10,886 nucleotides of DNA from DALYDP01 sp964348685. Lineage in GTDB: Bacteria; Patescibacteriota; Gracilibacteria; Peribacterales; Peribacteraceae. The notes under the pieces are model-generated. The model made no database searches, was not told the DNA's origin, and was given only the letters and a program-made list of their open reading frames with translations. Location: assembly GCA_964348685.1 (NCBI GenBank), contig CAYGDM010000038.1, positions 1 through 10,886 on the forward strand, given 5' to 3'. Below, piece by piece: positions 1 through 5,111 of this stretch. Position 1 is the first letter of the stretch. Each line of letters opens with the position of its first letter. Both the position numbers and the translations under genes were made by a program.

Positions 1-18
1 GGGTTTTGGCGACAACAT
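1..18 (-). CDS. Possible N-terminus of a divergent gene (cut by window edge)
   Basis: On the minus strand an ATG at 18-16 opens a frame reading M-L-S-P-K-P to the window edge. The only support is an unusually good promoter just upstream: an extended -10 and a near-consensus -35. That promoter would place the transcript start about 5 bases before this ATG, as for other genes in the window. Six codons cannot identify a product. The gene may instead start further left, beyond the window. Confidence 0.35.
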
Positions 19-29
19 GAAAGTACTCG

Positions 30-58
30 ACGATAGCACCTGCAGCGGGCAATGTCAG
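30..58 (-). promoter_or_regulatory. Minus-strand promoter, divergent from the methyltransferase gene
   Basis: Read on the minus strand: CTGACA (58-53, five of six to consensus), a 17-base spacer, then TGC-TATCGT (38-30), an extended -10. It fires away from the gene at 87 and ends 11 bases before the ATG at 18. The plus-strand promoter of the gene at 87 occupies the same spacer, so the two may share regulation. Confidence 0.5.
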
Positions 59-69
59 GCACCCTTTTC

Positions 70-78
70 TGCTATTCT
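70..78 (+). promoter_or_regulatory. Extended -10 element for the RlmI-like gene
   Basis: TGC-TATTCT has the extended -10 form, with its last base 8 bases before the ATG at 87. No convincing -35 lies 16-18 bases upstream. Transcription would start at or within a base or two of the start codon, so the mRNA should be leaderless; no Shine-Dalgarno sequence is present. Confidence 0.5.
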
Positions 79-86
79 CCGCCCAC

Positions 87-1277
87 ATGGCCCCCCTCCC
101 CACCCTCAAGATCCGCGCCGGCGCCGATATCCACCTGCGTAACCGGCATCACGCGATCTACCGCAGCGCGATCCTCGGCACACCTTCCGTGCAGGACGGC
201 TCGATCGTGCGCGTGGAGGCGGGCGACGGATCGTTCCTCTGCTTCGCGACCTACAACAGCAAGGCCTACATCTGCGGACGCGCGATCGCGTTCAAAGACG
301 GCGAGCCGATGTCGCAGGTGAAAGCCGCGATGGAAAAAGCCGTCGAGCTGCGCTCGATGTTCTTCGGCTCCGGCACCACGAACGCCTACCGCCTCATCAA
401 CGCCGAAGGCGATTGCATCCCGGGACTCATCGTCGACAAGTACGACCGCACGCTCGTCGTGCAGTTCACCACGCTCGGCATGGACGTCCTCCGCGAGTGG
501 GTAGCCGACACCTTGATGGAGCTCTGCGCCGGCGAGTGCGACCGGATCTTTGAGAAATCGTCCGGCGCGGCCCGCAAGAAAGAAGGGCTTGAATCGCGCG
601 AAGGCTGGCTCCGCGGCGAGGGCGCCACGTCGATCCCCGTGGAAGAAGAAGGCCTGAAATTCCAGATCGAACTCGCGGGAAGCCAGAAGACAGGGCTCTT
701 CCTCGACCAGCGCGAAATGCGCGGATTGGTCCGCTCCCTCGCCAAAAACCGCACGGTCCTCGACGTTTGCAGCTACGTGGGAGGCTTCTCGACCGCGGCC
801 CTCGCGGGCGGCGCGCTGACGGCCGACGCGGTCGACTACGACACGACGGCCTTGTCACTCGCGCGCGGTAACGTGGAACGCAACGGCATCGACCCGGGCA
901 AACTCTCGACCTACGACGAAGACGCGTTCTCGTTTTTGCGCCGCACGCCCTCGCCCCGCGGGTACGACTTCATCATCCTCGATCCCCCGGCGTTCGCGAA
1001 GCGCAGCAGCGACCTCGAGCAGGCGAAGAAGGCCTACACCGACCTCAACCGCATGGCGATGCAGATCCTCCCGAGCACCGGGGGGCTGCTCCTCACGTGC
1101 TCGTGCAGCTACCAGGTCGACGTCGCGCTCTTCCAGACGATCGTCTTCCACGCGGCGCGTCAGGCGAAGAGGTTCGTCCGCATTTTGCACCGCCACCGCA
1201 TCGCGTTCGACCACCCGATCAGCATCTACCATCCGGAGGTCGATTATCTGAAAAGCTTGCTGCTGTGGGTGGAGTGA
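87..1277 (+). CDS. Class I SAM-dependent rRNA methyltransferase, RlmI/YccW-like (COG1092)
   Basis: This is a cytoplasmic methyltransferase of the RlmI family; E. coli RlmI makes 23S rRNA m5C1962. The 396 residues match the family length. Residues 1-75 look like the N-terminal PUA-type RNA-binding domain. Residues 102-120 (RLINAEGD, then IPGLIVDKYD) and KTGLFLDQR at 201-209 are family hallmarks. The Rossmann domain shows VLDVCSYVGGFS at 224-235 (SAM motif I), an acidic residue at D250, LDPPAFAK at 298-305 (motif IV) and CSCS at 338-341, which supplies the candidate catalytic cysteine. The ATG at 87 fits the PUA start and the -10 spacing. It is the first gene of a plus-strand run; the next gene has its own promoter 27 bases after the stop. 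Family assignment is firm. The exact target base (m5C1962 or another site) is inferred, so no symbol is given. Confidence 0.9.
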   Translation: MAPLPTLKIRAGADIHLRNRHHAIYRSAILGTPSVQDGSIVRVEAGDGSFLCFATYNSKAYICGRAIAFKDGEPMSQVKAAMEKAVELRSMFFGSGTTNAYRLINAEGDCIPGLIVDKYDRTLVVQFTTLGMDVLREWVADTLMELCAGECDRIFEKSSGAARKKEGLESREGWLRGEGATSIPVEEEGLKFQIELAGSQKTGLFLDQREMRGLVRSLAKNRTVLDVCSYVGGFSTAALAGGALTADAVDYDTTALSLARGNVERNGIDPGKLSTYDEDAFSFLRRTPSPRGYDFIILDPPAFAKRSSDLEQAKKAYTDLNRMAMQILPSTGGLLLTCSCSYQVDVALFQTIVFHAARQAKRFVRILHRHRIAFDHPISIYHPEVDYLKSLLLWVE

Positions 1278-1279
1278 TG

Positions 1280-1309
1280 TTGTGAGGGATTTCCACGGTG
1301 CTGTACGAT
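1280..1309 (+). promoter_or_regulatory. Promoter of the HD phosphohydrolase gene
   Basis: TTGTGA (1280-1285), an 18-base spacer and TACGAT (1304-1309). The -10 ends 9 bases before the ATG at 1319. This supports 1319 as the start rather than the in-frame GTG at 1298, which lies upstream of the -10 box. Confidence 0.5.
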
Positions 1310-1318
1310 GGTCCGCTT

Positions 1319-2551
1319 ATGGGATACGGCCATCTCTTCGACCGCGGCATGACCGACCAAGAACCGATCGAACTCGGTCGGCAGTTTGATTCGCCACCTG
1401 CGCGAGAGGGATATGCCGTGAAAGATTCCGTCGGATACGGACGCGCCCACCCGGAAGCCACGAAAGAAGATGACGACAGAACGCGTTTTTTCATCGATAT
1501 CGGTCGCGCGATCCATTCGAAACAGATGCGCGCGCTGTACGGAAAGGCGCAAGTATATCCATCGACGGTCATCGAAGAAGTGTCGAATCGCGGCACCCAT
1601 TCGCACGAAGTCGAATACCTTGGCGAGAGCATCGGCCGATCACTTCGGCTGAACACGGACCTACTCAGGGTAAGCGGCCTCTTTCATGACGTCGGTCATC
1701 CGCCGTTCGGCCACGAAGGCGAGACCGCGTTACACCGTTGGGCGGAAATGCACGGACTGAAGTTCGAACATAACGACCAACTCATGCGTATCGTTACCAG
1801 ACTCGCGAAACGCGGCACGCGGCGTGGCATGAACTTCAACATCGAAACGCTCCGCGCACTCGACAAACACGGCACCTGGTTCGGCTGGGATAAGGACGCA
1901 AAACCCCAACCGTACTCATTCCTCGAAGCCCAAGTCGTGAACATCGCCGACGCGATCGAGTACTTCTCCGGCGACGCGCAGGACGCATTGGCCTTCGGCG
2001 CGCTCGATAGGGAATCTTTGAAGAAATCTCCGCTCTTCGCCCACGCGATCGAAGTCTCAGACGGAACAGGACGAGAGCTTCGCTCCGAACTCATCCAGCA
2101 TCTCAAGCTCGATCTCGTCCGGGAGACGAGAGAACGAATCAAGCAGCTCAACATCCGATCGCTGGAAGACGTCTTGAACGCGTCGGAACCGATCGTCGGC
2201 TTCTCGCCTGATATCGCCGAACACATGAAACACGTGAAGGAATTCATGTACGCGAACATGTATCGATCGGGCCCGAAGATCCCCTATCGGGCCGCCGTGA
2301 ACACGCTCATCAATCCCCTTTGCTGCTACCTGCACAGCTTCCCGAACGATGCCGTGCGCGAATACGAACGCTTCTCGGACTACACCGACGCGAACAGTAT
2401 CCGCGTGCAGGCGGTTCTCGATTACGTATCGTCCTTACGCGATCGTGACGCCATCGAATGGGGAAAGAATATCGGCATCGAAACGGAAACGATCCGGCTT
2501 CTGTCGGAAGTCTTCGGGAAAACTGCGACGAACGGAAATACTGAACAATAA
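1319..2551 (+). CDS. dgt: dGTPase-like HD-domain deoxynucleotide triphosphohydrolase
   Basis: This is probably a cytoplasmic dNTP triphosphohydrolase that cleaves dNTP to deoxynucleoside plus triphosphate, trimming or balancing dNTP pools. From the ATG at 1319 it has 410 residues, close to bacterial dGTPases. The diagnostic order is present: RTRFFIDIGRAIHSKQMR at 54-71 (cf. the family's RtpfqrDrdrIiHsraFRRL), T93-H94-S95-H96-E97-V98, the HD pair in LFHDVGHPPFGHEGE (H123-D124, then H127 and H132), and ADAIEY at 210-215 carrying the second metal aspartate D211. Likely metal ligands are H94, H123, D124 and D211. The first 50 residues before the RTRF motif are not family-typical; M11 or a later start cannot be excluded. 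Substrate choice (dGTP or any dNTP) and any allosteric nucleotide site cannot be read from sequence. Confidence 0.88.
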   Translation: MGYGHLFDRGMTDQEPIELGRQFDSPPAREGYAVKDSVGYGRAHPEATKEDDDRTRFFIDIGRAIHSKQMRALYGKAQVYPSTVIEEVSNRGTHSHEVEYLGESIGRSLRLNTDLLRVSGLFHDVGHPPFGHEGETALHRWAEMHGLKFEHNDQLMRIVTRLAKRGTRRGMNFNIETLRALDKHGTWFGWDKDAKPQPYSFLEAQVVNIADAIEYFSGDAQDALAFGALDRESLKKSPLFAHAIEVSDGTGRELRSELIQHLKLDLVRETRERIKQLNIRSLEDVLNASEPIVGFSPDIAEHMKHVKEFMYANMYRSGPKIPYRAAVNTLINPLCCYLHSFPNDAVREYERFSDYTDANSIRVQAVLDYVSSLRDRDAIEWGKNIGIETETIRLLSEVFGKTATNGNTEQ

Positions 2552-2598
2552 TTGTATTCAATTTTCAGTGTTCTTGCGGTCATACGAAGCGGGCCGAG

Positions 2599-2635
2599 CC
2601 GTCTTCAGACACGTACCTCCTTTCCCCTCTTTCAT
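2599..2635 (+). promoter_or_regulatory. Leader of the small membrane protein gene, pyrimidine type
   Basis: CCGTCTTC (2599-2606), a weak -10-like TACCTC (2613-2618), then CCCCTCTTTCAT (2624-2635) immediately before ATG. There is no Shine-Dalgarno sequence. The same arrangement, including the same 12 bases, precedes the 49-residue membrane peptide at 6292. The -10 itself is poor, so the promoter position is uncertain. Confidence 0.35.
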
Positions 2636-2866
2636 ATGGCAACCATCATCGAACGCGATGTGCATCACATGGGCGAAAACAGCGAGAGCTCGTCCATCGC
2701 CACGCTGGTCGTGACGATCGTGGCACTCGTCGTCCTCGCGGGCTTCGCCCTGTTCTTCTTCCGCATGTTCCCGTTCAACACGGCAGGCACTCCCAATAAC
2801 GGCGGCACGATCAACATCGACGCAGAACTCCCGACGCCGACACCCACGCCCACCCCGGCTCAGTAA
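2636..2866 (+). CDS. Small single-pass membrane protein with a Pro-Thr tail, function unknown
   Basis: The 76 residues divide into a charged N-terminal segment (1-20, with an HHMGENSESSS stretch), one hydrophobic helix at about 21-42 (IATLVVTIVALVVLAGFALF, ending in FFR), and a polar tail containing GTINIDAELP followed by (PT)4PAQ. Short proteins of this plan, with a His/Glu-rich head, one helix and a tail like INVPDKINVNV, are familiar from CPR genomes, but I know no function for them. The basic FFR after the helix and the acidic head leave topology ambiguous. The ATG at 2636 is preferred because it follows the pyrimidine leader shared with the gene at 6292; M12 is an alternative. A strong hairpin follows 13 bases after the stop, so this gene ends a transcription unit. 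Confidence 0.75.
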   Translation: MATIIERDVHHMGENSESSSIATLVVTIVALVVLAGFALFFFRMFPFNTAGTPNNGGTINIDAELPTPTPTPTPAQ

Positions 2867-2879
2867 GAACGATACTCTC

Positions 2880-2917
2880 GAAGACCGTCCCGCGTACGCG
2901 GGACGGTCTTCTTGTTG
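2880..2917 (+). terminator. Rho-independent-type terminator after the small membrane protein
   Basis: A perfect 14-base-pair inverted repeat, GAAGACCGTCCCGC (2880-2893) with GCGGGACGGTCTTC (2898-2911), has a GTAC loop. It is followed by TTGTTG, a short, imperfect T-rich tail. The repeat is GC-rich and lies 13 bases past the stop codon at 2866. The tail is weak for a classic terminator. The fully palindromic form could also be a protein site, since the lipoprotein's -10 starts 6 bases after it. Confidence 0.75.
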
Positions 2918-2935
2918 TATGATCCCCTCTCTCCT
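2918..2935 (+). promoter_or_regulatory. -10 box and pyrimidine leader of the lipoprotein gene
   Basis: TATGAT (2918-2923) is five of six to the -10 consensus and lies 12 bases before the ATG at 2936. The bases between are CCCCTCTCTCCT. A -35 would have to lie inside the terminator hairpin's right arm and none is recognisable. There is no Shine-Dalgarno sequence. Confidence 0.45.
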
Positions 2936-3508
2936 ATGCGCCGCATCTTCATCCCCATTGGCAGCCTCCTCCTCACACTCGGCGTCGCGGCATGCGCAAC
3001 GGTGACGCCTTCGCAAGACGCACAGACCTACGACAGCCCGCTCGGCTTCTCGATGGATCTTCCTCCGGGCGTCGCAGCCTTCGAGGATCCGTCGCGCCAG
3101 CGCACGTTCATCGCGCCGGTCGCATACGGAGAAGGCAAAGAAACCACGCTCGCGTCACTCACGACGGACCCCGAAAGCATGGTCACGGGATGGATGGTTT
3201 CGCGCACGGATATCAACGACGAAGCAGCGCTGAACGAATGGGTACGCGTGCACTACGGCCCGGCATGCACAGTCGTAGAACAGGCACCGACGGCGCAGGA
3301 CGGCGTGTTCGACGTGCTCCTCGAAGGCGACGGTCTGCCGCTCGACGAGACGAACTGCGTTCTCAACTTCGTCTACGAAATCCGGTACCAACCGTCGCAG
3401 CAGCGCGTGTTCTCGTGGGAGCTTGGGCAAGGGACACGCTTCATCTCCGACGACGACACGGTCACCTACGACATGGACATGAGCGAGAGCTTTCGCGTGC
3501 GCGACTGA
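2936..3508 (+). CDS. Lipoprotein of unknown function with two conserved-looking cysteines
   Basis: The 190-residue protein begins with a type II signal peptide: RR, a hydrophobic core to residue 19, and lipobox V-A-A-C with lipidated C20. It should be anchored on the outer face of the membrane. The mature part opens with YDSPLGFSMDLPPG, which resembles the first strand of PsbP-like or 'SLGFSFEYP' secreted domains, and contains only two further cysteines (in GPACTVV and DETNCVLNF). An even pair suggests a disulfide, and a thiol oxidase gene of the DsbB family lies immediately next door. I do not recognise a family. ATG 2936 is chosen for the signal peptide and -10 spacing. The gene ends directly against the convergent DsbB gene. 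Confidence 0.8.
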   Translation: MRRIFIPIGSLLLTLGVAACATVTPSQDAQTYDSPLGFSMDLPPGVAAFEDPSRQRTFIAPVAYGEGKETTLASLTTDPESMVTGWMVSRTDINDEAALNEWVRVHYGPACTVVEQAPTAQDGVFDVLLEGDGLPLDETNCVLNFVYEIRYQPSQQRVFSWELGQGTRFISDDDTVTYDMDMSESFRVRD

Positions 3509-4048
3509 TCAGGCGCGGCGTTTCAGCAGCCACGCGCACCCGACCGCGTTCAGCGTGAACGCCGTAAGCGCCATGAGCGGGATCGTGACGTAGCCGAAGT
3601 GCCAGAAGGGGGCCACGGCGCACGAGATGCCATCGAGACTGCACGGTTCCGTGGGCGCCGCCGGGAAAAGCACGGTGTGCACGTGTTCGCCGTAGTGCCA
3701 CGCGGCGATCGCGCCGCCGATGATGCACAGCGGCAGCACGTAGTACGCGACGTTGGCGTCTTTTTTCCTGAGCAACGCGACGGCCGTGAGCGCGACGAGC
3801 GGGTACATCGCGATGCGCTGGTACCAGCACAGCACGCACGGTTCGATGCCTGCGACCTCCGAGAAGAACAGGCTGCCGCCCATGGCCGCGAGAGACACGA
3901 CGAACATCCAAGCAAGGACGTTTCGCTCGATGAATCCACGGAAGAACGATAATCCCGAAACGTACGACAACGCGATGAGGATCAAGATGACCTGCCCTAC
4001 GACTGTAAGGATGGAGAATGCGAAGATCACGTATTCGTACCACGACAT
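3509..4048 (-). CDS. Disulfide bond formation protein, DsbB/BdbC family
   Basis: This integral membrane thiol oxidase reoxidises a DsbA-like partner and passes electrons to quinone. The 179 residues contain four clear membrane helices (about 8-30, 45-62, 77-93, 103-117) plus a C-terminal one (about 152-173). The CVLCWYQR motif at 71-78 supplies the CxxC pair C71/C74. The second periplasmic-type loop holds C136 and C143 (EPC, six residues, C). The following FGYVTIPLMALTAF is typical of BdbC. All four catalytic cysteines are present. The start at 4048 is preferred over an upstream in-frame one at 4243 because the intervening 65 residues are Arg-rich and non-family, and because a -10 box ends 6 bases before 4048. 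No DsbA partner is in the window. Nearby exported proteins with even cysteine counts are plausible substrates. Confidence 0.93.
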   Translation of the reverse strand: MSWYEYVIFAFSILTVVGQVILILIALSYVSGLSFFRGFIERNVLAWMFVVSLAAMGGSLFFSEVAGIEPCVLCWYQRIAMYPLVALTAVALLRKKDANVAYYVLPLCIIGGAIAAWHYGEHVHTVLFPAAPTEPCSLDGISCAVAPFWHFGYVTIPLMALTAFTLNAVGCAWLLKRRA

Positions 4049-4054
4049 GCAACG

Positions 4055-4084
4055 ATAGTACGTGACCCGGGATAAAGACGACAA
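4055..4084 (-). promoter_or_regulatory. Promoter of the DsbB-like gene
   Basis: On the minus strand: TTGTCG (4084-4079), an 18-base spacer and TACTAT (4060-4055), ending 6 bases before the ATG at 4048. It lies in the 44-base gap after the Nudix gene, so DsbB can be transcribed on its own even though the two genes are co-directional. There is no Shine-Dalgarno sequence. Confidence 0.5.
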
Positions 4085-4092
4085 TAAACGGA

Positions 4093-4527
4093 TCAGTTCA
4101 TGAGCGCCCGCATATCCGACACCGCCGCGCGCAAGCTCGGCGTGATGGTCGGCAATGCATCCAATTCGTCGGGCGTGTACCACTCGAATCCGCCGCACTT
4201 CTGTGGTTCGCACACGCGCGGTTCGCCCTCCGTGATCTCGCACAAATAAATATGCACGTCGAACACACCCTCCTTCGTCATATCAGTCTGGTAGATGCCG
4301 ATCTTCTGCCCCACGCGAACGACGATGCCGAGCTCTTCGAGCATTTCGCGCGCCACACCCTCTTCCTGCGTCTCGCCCTCCTCCCACTTGCCACCCGACG
4401 ACTCGACACGTTCGACGCCGGACTTGATGTTTTTCATCGCCAAGATACGACCATCGCGAAACACGACGCCTGCCACGAGGATTTTGCGCGGAACTTCTGC
4501 CGATTCGGGTTGAGACGGTGAATTCAC
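4093..4527 (-). CDS. Nudix hydrolase
   Basis: This 144-residue cytoplasmic Nudix-fold pyrophosphohydrolase has a perfect Nudix box GX5EX7REUXEEXGU: G46, E52, then R60-E61-M62-L63-E64-E65-L66-G67-I68. The glutamates bind Mg2+ for attack on a nucleoside-diphosphate-linked substrate. The sheet strand KILVAGVVFRDGRILAMK (15-32) precedes it in the usual place. C-terminal FEWYTPDELDALP resembles MutT/ADP-ribose-type Nudix tails. Substrate (8-oxo-dGTP, another dNTP or a sugar nucleotide) cannot be decided. The start is GTG at 4527, preceded at 6 bases by a -10-like box; no earlier start is better placed. The first 13 residues are polar and probably disordered. It shares a 54-base divergent promoter region with the secreted protein gene at 4582. 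Confidence 0.93.
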   Translation of the reverse strand: MNSPSQPESAEVPRKILVAGVVFRDGRILAMKNIKSGVERVESSGGKWEEGETQEEGVAREMLEELGIVVRVGQKIGIYQTDMTKEGVFDVHIYLCEITEGEPRVCEPQKCGGFEWYTPDELDALPTITPSLRAAVSDMRALMN

Positions 4528-4533
4528 GTAAGG

Positions 4534-4562
4534 ATCCTACACTATTTACGTCTATATGGAAA
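4534..4562 (-). promoter_or_regulatory. Promoter of the Nudix gene
   Basis: On the minus strand: TTTCCA (4562-4557), a 17-base spacer and TAGGAT (4539-4534), ending 6 bases before the GTG at 4527. Its -35 sits inside the spacer of the opposing promoter at 4545-4573, so the two promoters physically overlap. Confidence 0.45.
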
Positions 4563-4573
4563 TATGCTATAAA
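4545..4573 (+). promoter_or_regulatory. Promoter of the secreted cysteine-bearing protein gene
   Basis: TTTACG (4545-4550), a 17-base spacer ending in TGC, then TATAAA (4568-4573): an extended -10 ending 8 bases before the ATG at 4582. It is the best plus-strand promoter in the window. The predicted transcript begins at about the start codon. Confidence 0.6.
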
Positions 4574-4581
4574 CATCTTCT

Positions 4582-5037
4582 ATGCGCAATCGCCTTCTTG
4601 CCGCCATCGCCCTCTCCGCCGTGATCGCCCCGATCGCGGTATTGGCCGCGACCTTCGCCCCGATCGAATATCGAATGTGCATGCAGCAGGCGGTCGACGT
4701 ACGCGAAGACGCACTCATCGACTCGCAGCTCATTTTCAATGACGACCAAACGCGCGCCCTCGAAGAACGCCGTGTGCGGTACATCGAGGCATACGACACC
4801 GAGACCGACCAGGAAATTCGGCAACGCATTCGCGACGCCGACAAGCATTACTCCCGCGCCCTGCGGTCGGCGAAAGAACTGAAGAGCGACCGAGACCGCG
4901 ACGCGAAGGAGCGCTACAGCGACGACCAAAAAGTGTGCAAGGACATCCGCCGCGAGATCGAACGCCCGCCGCGCGTCATCAGCCGCCCGAGCCCGAGCTT
5001 CCCGGATAACTGCGGCGACCAGTGGTGCCTGCGGTAA
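4582..5037 (+). CDS. Exported helical protein with four cysteines, function unknown
   Basis: The 151-residue protein has a signal peptide: positive MRNR, hydrophobic core 5-22, and a likely signal peptidase I site around A22-A23. It is therefore predicted to be exported. The mature chain from about 33 to 125 is almost entirely charged helix rich in E, D, R and K. It contains C33 (RMCMQQAVDVREDALI), C119 (QKVCKD), and a proline-rich tail ending in C144 and C149 (NCGDQWC). C33 and C119 bracket the helical region as if to clamp a hairpin. The RxCMQxAVxxREDALI start with long charged helices resembles a family of exported helical proteins I associate with CPR genomes from memory; I know no function. 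The DsbB-like gene 534 bases away could form its disulfides. It has a strong upstream promoter and no terminator visible after it. Confidence 0.8.
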   Translation: MRNRLLAAIALSAVIAPIAVLAATFAPIEYRMCMQQAVDVREDALIDSQLIFNDDQTRALEERRVRYIEAYDTETDQEIRQRIRDADKHYSRALRSAKELKSDRDRDAKERYSDDQKVCKDIRREIERPPRVISRPSPSFPDNCGDQWCLR

Positions 5038-5082
5038 GAAGGACCTCCCTCTAAGACCCTGGAATCGCAGAATCGGAGCAGC

Positions 5083-5111
5083 TACACTCGCCACTTCGAT
5101 CCCCATTTCTT
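5083..5111 (+). promoter_or_regulatory. Possible -10 and CCCC-pyrimidine leader of pfkA
   Basis: TACACT (5083-5088) is a plausible -10 with only a poor -35 match upstream. It would give a short leader of about 17 bases ending CCCCATTTCTT before ATG. There is no Shine-Dalgarno sequence. The leader belongs to the same pyrimidine type as those at 2636, 2936 and 6292. Confidence 0.35.

Noticed and set aside
1298..1318. Upstream in-frame GTG start for the HD phosphohydrolase
   Set aside because: The GTG lies upstream of the TACGAT -10 box; the seven extra residues add nothing family-like, and ATG 1319 fits the window's start spacing.
2829..2863. CCGACACCCACGCC-type repeats as a DNA repeat element
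   Set aside because: They encode the Pro-Thr tail of the small membrane protein in frame; the repetition is explained at protein level.
3462..4052. Long Arg/His-rich minus-strand frame over the DsbB gene
   Set aside because: It is an out-of-frame shadow typical of GC-rich DNA: no domain, skewed composition, and the DsbB frame explains the region.
4049..4243. N-terminal extension of DsbB to an in-frame start at 4243
   Set aside because: The extension is Arg-rich, overlaps the Nudix gene in another frame and precedes a natural DsbB start with its own -10 box.
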